A program made the position numbers and the translations under genes. Below, piece after piece: positions 34,078 through 42,182 of a stretch of 64,000 nucleotides of DNA. Source of the stretch: Streptomyces purpureus (GTDB lineage Bacteria > Actinomycetota > Actinomycetes > Streptomycetales > Streptomycetaceae); the NCBI RefSeq assembly GCF_014648195.1, contig NZ_BMQQ01000005.1, positions 122,012 to 186,011 of the forward strand, in the 5' to 3' direction. The notes beneath the pieces are model-generated. The model made no database searches. It was not told the DNA's origin and saw nothing but the letters and a program-made list of their open reading frames with translations. Every line of letters starts with the position of its first letter. The first letter of the stretch is position 1.

Positions 34078-35241
34078 TCAGAGATCGCGGTCGGGCGCGG
34101 GGCGGGCGGTGGTGACGTCGAGCTGGCCGGTGACGGCAGCGGTGATCAGTGCCTGACGGCGTTCGGCAAGGAGTGCCAACTGCCTGGCGCGTGCACCCCT
34201 TTCGTTCTCGATCGCGATGATCTGATGCTGGATCTCGTCGGCTACCGACTGTTGCGTCCGAAGGTCAGGGATCGGAACTTTCAAGTCCCTCAAATCGGGA
34301 AGTGAGAGCTGGGTTTTTGTGCCGCCATACTGACTCCCAAGAAGAGAATCTTGGATGAGGGGTGACGACAGGAGGTAGGCCAGCCACTTCCCAGACACAA
34401 GCCTGGAGGGGCGGAGCAGGCAGACATGCTGACTGACATTCGCACCTACGACGTCCTGATTGGCTAGGCATACCCAGCCAGTATTTGCGCCGGTAATACC
34501 AACGAGAACGTCACCAGAGCGGATCGTAGATCGGATAGATTCCGCCAATGCAGATGGCGGAGGATCAACATAGGCAACCGAAGCGAGTTTCGGCTCCGTG
34601 GAATCACGCCACAAGTTGGCGCTCCGAAAAAACATATTTCCCTCGGAGCCGATATACTCGCCCCACCCGCGCGGGCCACTAGTCACCAAATTAAGGAAGT
34701 ACCCCAACCTCGCCACCCGAACTTCGGGGTGCCAGGTTGCAGCAAGTACCGCTCGTCGGCGGCTGGAAAGCAACTCGTCCTGAGAGCACATTTTCGCCAT
34801 GAGGCGGTCAATCCGAGAGGTCTCGGCGTCGAGGAAGCCAGCGGTGCGACGCTGCTCCTCCAGTGGGGGTGGAGTCGGTACGGGAACCTCATACGCGGCC
34901 TCACGCGCCAAGCCCGGCACTCCAACATCTTGTGACGGACCCTTGAGGTCAACAGCCTGGAGGACATAGTAAAGCCATCTGAGGTCGGCGGAGGTAAGTC
35001 GCTCGTCGATATAATAGGCCGTATCGATGGCGAATCCACCTGTCGGGAGCCAATGGATGGAGCCATAACTTCCCTTGCGGCCAACTACGATGCCTGGCGC
35101 CCGAAAATTCCGTGCGGTGTGAGTGCCTGAAATTCCGCCGGATCCGACGACTGGGAACTCGCCATCGATCCTCATATCCGAAGCCAAAGAACTTCCGTAC
35201 GCCATGCGTGTTACTCGCTTCAGCGGAACGGTCGAGGTCAC
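34078..35241 (-). CDS. hsdS: Type I restriction enzyme, S (specificity) subunit
   Basis: A 387-aa HsdS with two target recognition domains separated by conserved helices. The first (about 1-115) has the aromatic and glycine-rich pattern of a TRD (FPVVGSGGISGTH). The central spacer is PPPLEEQRRTAGFLDAETSRIDRLM, the second TRD spans about 170-310, and the C-terminal spacer is IPDLRTQQSVADEIQHQI. It starts by overlapping the hsdM stop (ATGA). The DNA is visibly more AT-rich, with more A/T-ending codons, than its neighbours. This is typical of specificity genes swapped by recombination. Confidence 0.93.
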   Translation of the reverse strand: MTSTVPLKRVTRMAYGSSLASDMRIDGEFPVVGSGGISGTHTARNFRAPGIVVGRKGSYGSIHWLPTGGFAIDTAYYIDERLTSADLRWLYYVLQAVDLKGPSQDVGVPGLAREAAYEVPVPTPPPLEEQRRTAGFLDAETSRIDRLMAKMCSQDELLSSRRRAVLAATWHPEVRVARLGYFLNLVTSGPRGWGEYIGSEGNMFFRSANLWRDSTEPKLASVAYVDPPPSALAESIRSTIRSGDVLVGITGANTGWVCLANQDVVGANVSQHVCLLRPSRLVSGKWLAYLLSSPLIQDSLLGSQYGGTKTQLSLPDLRDLKVPIPDLRTQQSVADEIQHQIIAIENERGARARQLALLAERRQALITAAVTGQLDVTTARPAPDRDL

Positions 35242-37268
35242 GCCGTCACCTCACTCAGCAGCGTCTGAATCTCTGTCTCCAAAGCCTTCAGTTCCGCATC
35301 GATCTCCGCCAGCGGCCTCGGTGGCGTGTAGACGTAGAAGTGGCGGGTGAAGGGGATCTCGTATCCCAGCTTGAATCGCTCCGTCTCCTTGGTCTTCGGA
35401 TTGCGGGTCTCGGCGATCCAGGCATCCGGGACGTGGGGAAGCACCTCACGAGTGAAGTACTCGTCGATGTCCTCGCTCAGCGGTACGTTCTCGTTATCGC
35501 GCAGGTCGGGGTCAGGCTCGGGCTTGCCTTTGATGAGCTGGACTTCACCTTCCGGGTCGGTCACCCCCACGGCGTCACGCAAAGCCTTCTGGAACGGCGC
35601 GGCGGAGGGCCACAGCACGCCGCTGGCCACCATCGCCGTCCGCATGGCGTCCCACGCCTCAGCCTTGGTCGACCACTGCGACCCGAGAAGTGGCTTGAGC
35701 GCGGCCAGCAACAACTCGACCGCTGCCTCGCCCCCGACCGCCTTCTTCACGGCGGCAGACGCGCCGAGCTGAGCGAGGCTGTCCTCGGTCAGCTCGAAGC
35801 GGAGCTTGAGCGGCCGGTCCACGGTGATGCGCTGGTAGCCGAAGTCTCGGTTGGCGAAGACCTTCACCCGCCCGTGATCCGGGTGGGCTTCGTCGCTGGC
35901 GATGCTCAGCGCATCGCGGTAGATCGCGCAGATATTTCCGATCTGCGCCCGTGTGATTTCCTTGCGCTTCTCACCGAGAGACTTGCGCATCTTGGTCCAC
36001 TGGTCGCGGGCGTCGAGCAGGATCACACGGCCCTTGCGATCGGCTGGCTTGCGGTTGGTGACGATCCAGAAGTACGTGGAGATGCCCGTGTTGTAGAAGA
36101 GCTGGTCCGGGAGGGCGACGATCGCCTCCAGGTAGTCGTGCTCGATGATCCACCGGCGGATCTCTGACTCGCCAGACCCAGCGCCACCGCTGAACAACGG
36201 GGAGCCGTTGAAGACGATGGCAAGGCGGGTACCGCCGACCTCATCGCCTGCCGCGTCCTTCTTGAGCGGCTGCATCTTGCTCATCATGTGCTGCAGGAAC
36301 AGCAGCGAACCGTCATTGATCCGGGGCAGGCCGGCTCCGAAGCGGCCGTCGAATCCGCGGTCCTCGTGCTCCTGCCGTACGACCTTCTCGACCTTCTTCC
36401 ACTCCACTCCGAAGGGCGGGTTGGCGAGCATGTAGTTGAAGGTCTCGCCGTCGTGGCCGTCCTGGCTGAAGGAGTTGCCGAAGCGGATGTTCTTGGCGGT
36501 GTGGCCCTTCAGAAGCATGTCGGAGCGGCAGATCGCGTACGACTCGGCGTTCAGCTCCTGTCCGAAGAGGTTGACGCGCACGCGCGGGTTCAGCTTGCGG
36601 ATGTGCTCTTCAGCTGCCGAGAGCATGCCGCCGGTGCCGCAGGCCGGGTCGAGGATCTTGACGACCTGGCCCTCTCCGTTCAGCCGGTCGTCATCCGGGG
36701 CGAGCAGCAGCTCGACCATGAGCTCGATGACCTCGCGCGGGGTGAAGTGCTCACCGGCGGTCTCGTTGGAGGCATCGGCGAACTTACGGATCAGCTCCTC
36801 GAAGACGTAGCCCATGTCGTGGTTGTCCACGGCCTCGAAGCTCAGGTCCAGGCCGGCGAACTTCCGCACCACCTGGTAGAGCAGGTCGGCGTTGTCCAGG
36901 CGGTCGATCTGAAGGTGGAACTCGTAGCGGTTGATGATCTCGGTGGCCTCCGAGGAGAAGCCCCGGATGTAGTCCTTGAGGTTCTTCGCCACGTTGGCCG
37001 CGTCACTGCTGATCGTGTCGAAGGTCTGCTCGGACAGGTTGTAGAACTTGAGTTTGGACGCTGCCAGCAGCAGTCCGTCCTTGTTCTCTCCGGTGTAGGA
37101 GGCCGCCCGGTCCCACACCGCCGGGCGGGTCGGGGCCATGACGCAGTCCAGCCTGCGCAGCACCGTCAGCGGCAGGATGACCTTTCCGTACTCCGAGCGC
37201 TTGTAGTCACCGCGCAGGAGGTCGGCCACCGACCAGATGAAATCGGCCAGTTCCTGGTTCTTGCTCAA
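35238..37268 (-). CDS. hsdM: Type I restriction enzyme, M (adenine methylase) subunit
   Basis: A 676-aa N6-adenine methylase subunit. The N-terminal helical domain (HsdM_N) is followed by the catalytic domain with SAM motif ILDPACGTGGML and the catalytic NPPFGVEW. Both are intact, so methylation should be active with HsdS. The C-terminal 150 residues end in a coiled-coil-like stretch (LAEIDAELKALETEIQTLL) that typically contacts HsdS or HsdR. It overlaps the stop of the upstream methylase-like gene by four bases and hsdS by four bases, so the three are translationally coupled. Confidence 0.95.
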   Translation of the reverse strand: MSKNQELADFIWSVADLLRGDYKRSEYGKVILPLTVLRRLDCVMAPTRPAVWDRAASYTGENKDGLLLAASKLKFYNLSEQTFDTISSDAANVAKNLKDYIRGFSSEATEIINRYEFHLQIDRLDNADLLYQVVRKFAGLDLSFEAVDNHDMGYVFEELIRKFADASNETAGEHFTPREVIELMVELLLAPDDDRLNGEGQVVKILDPACGTGGMLSAAEEHIRKLNPRVRVNLFGQELNAESYAICRSDMLLKGHTAKNIRFGNSFSQDGHDGETFNYMLANPPFGVEWKKVEKVVRQEHEDRGFDGRFGAGLPRINDGSLLFLQHMMSKMQPLKKDAAGDEVGGTRLAIVFNGSPLFSGGAGSGESEIRRWIIEHDYLEAIVALPDQLFYNTGISTYFWIVTNRKPADRKGRVILLDARDQWTKMRKSLGEKRKEITRAQIGNICAIYRDALSIASDEAHPDHGRVKVFANRDFGYQRITVDRPLKLRFELTEDSLAQLGASAAVKKAVGGEAAVELLLAALKPLLGSQWSTKAEAWDAMRTAMVASGVLWPSAAPFQKALRDAVGVTDPEGEVQLIKGKPEPDPDLRDNENVPLSEDIDEYFTREVLPHVPDAWIAETRNPKTKETERFKLGYEIPFTRHFYVYTPPRPLAEIDAELKALETEIQTLLSEVTA

Positions 37269-38998
37269 AGTGTCCTGTCCTCTCGCCCCACTGCGGCGTC
37301 TCCGTCGATCGTCGTGCTTTGGTGTTCAGAGTTCCCGCCGTCACGGGTCGCCGGCGGATCGAGTGCGCCGCCGGTGAGGCCGTCGCGGGCGAGCCGCGCA
37401 GCCCGGTCGCCCATGCTGGCGAGTTCGGTGAGTTCGCGCTCGAACGCGCCCAACGAGCGAAAGGCGTCGCCGTAGCGGCGCTGCCGCTCAACGTCCATGC
37501 GGGGTAGGCGCGCCGCCTGCAGCTCCGCTCGGAACGTACCCGAGGAGGACGTGCTACGACGGACGTTCGCCGCGCTGCTGGCGAATCCACGCACGTAGTC
37601 GGGGTCCAACTGGTCGCTGACGGAGGTGAGCTCGTCACCGTCCAGGCTGACCAGGCCGGCGGCCAGCAGGTCGCTCACAGCCACCGGGACGCCATCATCC
37701 AGGGCGTCGGCCCGGCCACGTGGTGGGAGCTCGGGAAGCAGCGCCCGAAGGCGGCGCAGGCGCGTGTCCAGATCCTCACGCAGCTTGGCGTATTCCACCG
37801 CGTAGTCGGGTTCCGGCTCGCGTACGTAGCGGCTGGGAGTGAGGTCCACCTCGTTGTCCAGCAGATCGATCAGCTGCACCTCCGCCTCCTGGTGAGGCTG
37901 AGGGGCCCACGGTCCGTCCGGGCTGTTGGCGCTGAGATCCACCATGCGTACGGTCCCCGCCGCCCGCCCAGGGTTGGAGGGACGGCTCAGCAGCCACAGG
38001 TGTAGCGGAAGTGCATGACTGGCGGCGAGGCCAGGCGGTAGAGCCACCACTGCGGTGACGCAGCCGCGACGCACCAACTCCGCACGGATTCTGCGACCGG
38101 AGCGACGATGGGCGACTGATGCCGGCAGGACCACCACGGCTCGCCCGCCGGGTGCCGTGTGGTGGTAGCAATGCTGAAGCCAGGCGAGTTCGCTCTCCCC
38201 GCGCGAGGGCACCCCCGCCTCCCAGCGCGGATCGACGAGCAACTGCTCGCGGCCCCAGTCGGCCACGGCGGTCGGCGGCTCGCACACGACCAGGTCTGCG
38301 CGGAGATCGGGGAACGCGTCAGCCCGCAACGAGTCGCCTGCCACGACCTGAACCGGCGCCGCCTTCTCAGTGGCGGCCAAGGCCGCACGCACCTGGGCTA
38401 CGCGTGCCGCATCCGACTGTGTGTCCTGCCCCAGCCTGCTCTGGACCGTACCGCCGCCCACCGCAACGAGGAGCGAGCCGATGCCGCACGCGGGGTCAAA
38501 GACGGTACCTGAGGTCTCACCAGCGAATTCTCGGACCGCGCGAGCCAGCCGCAATGTCGAGGCCCCGTCCAACGCGGCGCGCGCGGTGGACTCCAGCAGC
38601 CGGGCGACCAGAGCGTCCATCACCTCGGTGGGCCTCCGGTCGGCGACCAGCCCGTCCACCGCCTCTCGGACGGCCTGGTCGGCGAGCTCTTCCGCATCGC
38701 CCCGGAGATAGTCCCCGACAGCAGCCAGCGCCCCGGCCATCTCCTCGCCGTAGGCGCCGCGCAGCGCCTGCCAGAGCCGGACCTCCCCGCTGACCTCTCG
38801 CCCGTCGCGCTGCCCCTCCAGCCACTGCCGTACCTCGGCGAGCGAGAACAGGGGACTCGCCGAGGTGCCGCCTACGGGCGCGGGGAAGTCCGAACGACGC
38901 CTGCGCCAGTTGGACACCGCGGCACGCGTCACGCCCGCCAACCGTGCGATCTCCGCAGCGGTCGCCGTGGCATCAGCCGCCTCGTTTCCTCCGATCAT
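37265..38998 (-). CDS. HTH-fused N6-methylase-like protein with degenerate catalytic motif
   Basis: A 577-aa protein. Residues 10-65 form a helix-turn-helix of MerR/AlpA type (TAAEIARLAGVTRAAVSNW then LFSLAEVRQWL). The rest resembles an HsdM-like methylase: SAM motif VFDPACGIGSLLVAV is intact, but the catalytic motif IV reads VCEPPTAV instead of NPPY/F. The Asn-to-Glu change should abolish or alter adenine methylation. It is the first gene of the hsd operon (overlap of four bases with hsdM), so it could regulate the operon or act as a pseudo-enzyme subunit. A TTG at 39034 is an alternative start. Confidence 0.8.
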   Translation of the reverse strand: MIGGNEAADATATAAEIARLAGVTRAAVSNWRRRRSDFPAPVGGTSASPLFSLAEVRQWLEGQRDGREVSGEVRLWQALRGAYGEEMAGALAAVGDYLRGDAEELADQAVREAVDGLVADRRPTEVMDALVARLLESTARAALDGASTLRLARAVREFAGETSGTVFDPACGIGSLLVAVGGGTVQSRLGQDTQSDAARVAQVRAALAATEKAAPVQVVAGDSLRADAFPDLRADLVVCEPPTAVADWGREQLLVDPRWEAGVPSRGESELAWLQHCYHHTAPGGRAVVVLPASVAHRRSGRRIRAELVRRGCVTAVVALPPGLAASHALPLHLWLLSRPSNPGRAAGTVRMVDLSANSPDGPWAPQPHQEAEVQLIDLLDNEVDLTPSRYVREPEPDYAVEYAKLREDLDTRLRRLRALLPELPPRGRADALDDGVPVAVSDLLAAGLVSLDGDELTSVSDQLDPDYVRGFASSAANVRRSTSSSGTFRAELQAARLPRMDVERQRRYGDAFRSLGAFERELTELASMGDRAARLARDGLTGGALDPPATRDGGNSEHQSTTIDGDAAVGREDRTL

Positions 38999-39043
38999 GG
39001 CGCGACCGTACACCGTTCCCACTCGGATCTCCAAGTTACATTC

Positions 39044-39060
39044 AGTTGACGGCGTTAACT
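39044..39060. promoter_or_regulatory. Palindromic candidate operator in the divergent hsd/DUF6119 promoter
   Basis: AGTTGAC-GGC-GTTAACT is an inverted repeat with 7-bp arms and one mismatch, and a further GTTAC-type half site precedes it at about 39034-39038. It lies in the short region between the divergently transcribed hsd operon and the DUF6119 gene. The first hsd-operon protein carries an HTH domain and is the natural candidate binder; that is inference. TTGACG at 39047-39052 could be a -35 element of the plus-strand promoter. Confidence 0.4.
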
Positions 39061-39134
39061 AGCTCCTGTTCACTGGGGGTCACGCGCCATGGACTCCGCC
39101 GCACACAGCACACCCCACCGGAGGAGAACCGAGC

Positions 39135-39281
39135 GTGAGCACGAAGTCACGCGGATCGAGGAGAACGACCCCGCGGCATCGACCTCCGGCACCTCGACTC
39201 GAAGGAGCATCACGTGGCGGCCAAGGAGAAGAGCAGCACCGGCACCCGGAAGTCCACGTTGCACCGGCTCACTGTTCCTAA
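39135..39281 (+). CDS. Possible 48-aa leader peptide upstream of the DUF6119 gene
   Basis: A short frame starts GTG at 39135 after a strong GGAGGAG at 39119-39125 and runs 48 codons, overlapping the start of the DUF6119 gene (39214) in another frame. The peptide is Arg/Pro/Gly-rich and has no recognisable domain. The good ribosome binding site and the overlap suggest translational coupling, but the composition is what chance would give in this DNA, so confidence is low. Confidence 0.25.
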   Translation: MSTKSRGSRRTTPRHRPPAPRLEGASRGGQGEEQHRHPEVHVAPAHCS

Positions 39282-40905
39282 TGGTGGCGAGGTAGAACTC
39301 CGCACTCTTGTGCGCCCTCACTATCTCGACAGACCCGGTTACCAAGTCCGCGAGTTCGCCCGGGAGGGCGTCACCGGGCTGCTGGTGAACGGGGGAATCC
39401 CCCGAGACCGCGCCGACTGGTGCCCGGCCGTCGAGCGGATCACCGGCCTGGAGGTCAACGAACGGAATCACTCCGCTGCGGGCCTGGTGCTCATGCGCAC
39501 CGAGCGCGGCCTGTACGCCCTGAGTTACGGGGTCGGCCAGCACATGCTGGACCCGTACTACCGTGATGATGAGTTCGGCCTGGAGTTCGCCACCCGCTGC
39601 CTCGACGAGGACGGCATCATCAGGGTGCGCAACCAGATCATGGACGGACGAGGGCGCGTCGACGAGTACTCCGTCGCCCGGGGAGAGCGTATCGACGGCT
39701 TCGGGCTTGACCGGTTCGGCGCAGTCGTCCGCCGCATCTGCGGAACCGTTAGCGGCATCCCGTTGACCTCACTGCCCTCCGGTATCTCCAAGCATGTTCG
39801 AGTCGAGTGCTCCGAGTCGACCATCAAGCTGCCGCTGGCCACCACCCCGGAGGAATTCCTCAACGACCTGCGCGCGATAGAGGAGGTCTGCTCGCGCCCG
39901 GATCCGCTGCCCGAACTGGGCTTCGTCGATCGGCTCCGCACGATGGACAACCGCAGCCGCAAGGCGGTGGACGCCCAGGCAGTCCTTGAGCGCATGCTCG
40001 CCGACCCGACTCACCCGCGGCTCACGCTGGGAGTTCCGGAGAGCTGCCAGGAGGGCTTCGGCTCAGCCCAGGCGTTCCGGATCAGCTCGGGTAGCCGCAG
40101 CATCGACGTCACCGACCTGGACCTTCCTGTCCTCCTCGAGTTCGTCTCGGACAAGACCGAAGGCGAGCGCCTCAAGGCCCTCGGCCAGGTCCGGGTCGTC
40201 ATGTTCAGCGACGACGACTTGAAAACGCCGGCCAGCGCCGCGACCACCGGCAAGGAGTGGCTCATCGCGGACGTCCCTGTGGAAACAGTGCGGTACTTCT
40301 ACGGCCACGGAAAGTGGTACGAGGTGGGAGCCGGATTCCTCGAGACGCTGGAGGAAGAGCTCCGGGAACTGCTCGGCAAGTCGGCCAGCGTCCAACTGCC
40401 CGCCTGGCCAAAGGGAGTACCGAACGCCAAGGGGCGGGACTCTCACGATGAGGACTGGTACAACAAGCAGGCGGCAGGCCAGGAGGGCTACCTCCTCTTC
40501 GACAAGAAGAACATCGTCACGGACAAGTTCAACGGTGGCGGCCTGGAGGTCTGCGATGTCCTCGGCCCGGACAACCAGCTGATCTGCGTCAAGAAGGCCA
40601 CCAGCAGCAACGGCACCGCGCCGCTGAACCACCTCTTCGCCCAGGCGGTCACCGCCGTCGAAACCCTGCGCAGCGACAAAGCCATCCGCAGCGCCTTCCT
40701 GGGGCAGGTTGCGGATCGTACTCCCGAGCACCGTCTCCTGAGCGACTTCGGCACGCTGAAGGTCGTGCTCGGCATCCTCCTCAAGGACGGAAAGGAGATC
40801 ACCGTCGACTCCCTCTTCGCCTTCGCCCAGGTCTCCCTCCTCCAATCGGCACGTCGCTTGCGCGCGATGAACGCAGAGGTCGAGGTCGTCGCCATCCGAC
40901 GCTGA
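39214..40905 (+). CDS. DUF6119/TIGR04141 family sporadically distributed protein
   Basis: A 563-aa soluble protein matching the TIGR04141 (DUF6119) family. Family marks are RGLYALSYGVGQHMLDP with FGLEFATR just after, and a C-terminal segment GYLLFDKKNIVTDKF, then LEVCDVL and LNHLFAQAV. No catalytic motif is known to me for this family. It is mostly found on mobile elements next to restriction-type genes, and here it diverges from the hsd operon. The GTG at 39214 is set by GGAG (GAAGGAG) seven bases upstream. Likely part of the defence island. Confidence 0.8.
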   Translation: MAAKEKSSTGTRKSTLHRLTVPNGGEVELRTLVRPHYLDRPGYQVREFAREGVTGLLVNGGIPRDRADWCPAVERITGLEVNERNHSAAGLVLMRTERGLYALSYGVGQHMLDPYYRDDEFGLEFATRCLDEDGIIRVRNQIMDGRGRVDEYSVARGERIDGFGLDRFGAVVRRICGTVSGIPLTSLPSGISKHVRVECSESTIKLPLATTPEEFLNDLRAIEEVCSRPDPLPELGFVDRLRTMDNRSRKAVDAQAVLERMLADPTHPRLTLGVPESCQEGFGSAQAFRISSGSRSIDVTDLDLPVLLEFVSDKTEGERLKALGQVRVVMFSDDDLKTPASAATTGKEWLIADVPVETVRYFYGHGKWYEVGAGFLETLEEELRELLGKSASVQLPAWPKGVPNAKGRDSHDEDWYNKQAAGQEGYLLFDKKNIVTDKFNGGGLEVCDVLGPDNQLICVKKATSSNGTAPLNHLFAQAVTAVETLRSDKAIRSAFLGQVADRTPEHRLLSDFGTLKVVLGILLKDGKEITVDSLFAFAQVSLLQSARRLRAMNAEVEVVAIRR

Positions 40906-41148
40906 ACCCACGCTGCCCCGGGGCGATTTCCCAAGCCCACTTCGCGAGCGCCGTGACGCGTCCAGCACGTGTCCGAATGCGACAAGCCCAACGCAGCTGA
41001 TCATCTTCCCTGAACGACCCCGAGGCGTCCACGGTGGCTGAGAAGCAGCGAGCGGAGCCCGACGAGGCATGAGGCGTAGGTATCCACTGGAATACCCGCA
41101 GGCCGGTTTCGATTGCTCCTCTTGTAGTGATCACGGAGGGGGACGCTG

Positions 41149-42084
41149 GTGGCCGAGCTGATGTTGTTCCGGCGGGACGCGGACGGGCGGGATGTCGAGT
41201 TGTCCGGTTCGACGGTGGCGCTGGAGGTGGAGCTGCAGCGGCGGGTCGAGGCCGGGCTGGAGCAGATGCTCGGTATCCGGTTTGTGGTGTCGGAGTATGC
41301 GACTGGTCCGTGGCATCGGGGGCGGATCGACACGCTGGGGCTGGATGAGAACGGCACCCCGGTCGTGATCGAGTTCAAGAAGGGCTCCGACAGCGGGGTG
41401 CTGTCGCAGGCCGTCTCGTATCTGTCCTGGCTGCGCTCGGCACAGCACGAGTTCGAGGCGCTCGTCCGGAAGGTGCTGGGCGCGGAGGCCGCCGAGTCGA
41501 TCGACTGGCGGCGTCCGCGGATGGTCTGCATCGCGGCCGGCTTCTCCCACCACGACCGGGTGGCCGTGCAGTGGCTGCCCGAGCGGATCGACCTGGTGCG
41601 CTACCGGGTCTTCGAGGGCGGCCTGCTGAGCCTGCTGCTTGTCGACTCCTCGCCCGGCTCAGCGAGCGCCGCTTCGTCTCGACGGAGCCGGGAGCGGGAC
41701 GCGGTGATCGGCAGCGCGCCGGCGGCACCGGCGACTCCTGCGCCTACGGGTGCTGGCCTCGTGCCGGAGTCCTTGCGTGACCTGTACTCGGAGCTGGACG
41801 AGGCGCTCACGGCGTGGGGCGAGGTGGAGGTGGCGGCGCTGCGGCACTACATCGCTCACCGGCGGCTGGTGAACGTAGCGTCGGTGATCTTCCGTCCGAA
41901 GCACGAGGTGATTCTGGTCTATCTCAGACTCGACCCGGACTCGGTCGTGCTGGAGGAGGGCTTTGCCCGGGACATGCGAGGCATCGGGCATCTCGGGACC
42001 GGGGACCTGGAGGTGCGCCTCGTTTCAGCGGCGGACCTGGAGAAGGCAGCGCCGTTGATCCGGCGGGCGTTCGAGGCGGCGTGA
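41149..42084 (+). CDS. NucS-like PD-(D/E)XK nuclease fused to a DUF5655-type domain
   Basis: A 311-aa protein in two parts. Residues 1-165 resemble the nuclease half of NucS/DUF91, with D61 in GRIDTLGLD and E75-F-K77 in VVIEFKKGS forming a PD-(D/E)XK site. A Ser/Ala/Pro linker follows (about 168-200), then a domain (about 205-311: LYSELDEALTAWGEVEVAAL through AAPLIRRAF) resembling DUF5655. The GTG at 41149 has GGAGGGGGA upstream. It converges on an orphan DNA methyltransferase, so a restriction role is plausible but unproven. Confidence 0.75.
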   Translation: MAELMLFRRDADGRDVELSGSTVALEVELQRRVEAGLEQMLGIRFVVSEYATGPWHRGRIDTLGLDENGTPVVIEFKKGSDSGVLSQAVSYLSWLRSAQHEFEALVRKVLGAEAAESIDWRRPRMVCIAAGFSHHDRVAVQWLPERIDLVRYRVFEGGLLSLLLVDSSPGSASAASSRRSRERDAVIGSAPAAPATPAPTGAGLVPESLRDLYSELDEALTAWGEVEVAALRHYIAHRRLVNVASVIFRPKHEVILVYLRLDPDSVVLEEGFARDMRGIGHLGTGDLEVRLVSAADLEKAAPLIRRAFEAA

Positions 42085-42093
42085 CGCAACGAA

Positions 42094-42137
42094 AAGGGCG
42101 GCTGGTGCATCGGTCAATCGATGCACCAGCCGCCCTT
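42094..42137. terminator. Bidirectional terminator, 19-bp perfect stem
   Basis: AAGGGCGGCTGGTGCATCG (42094-42112) pairs perfectly with its complement at 42119-42137 across a six-base loop (GTCAAT). It lies between the ends of two convergent genes (42084 and 42183). The stem is flanked by AA and TT, giving short A/T edges in both directions, so it should stop transcription from either side. Confidence 0.88.
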
Positions 42138-42182
42138 CGGCGTCTGCGGCCCGCCGGCCCCGGGCTCTCTTTGCTCTCATGA

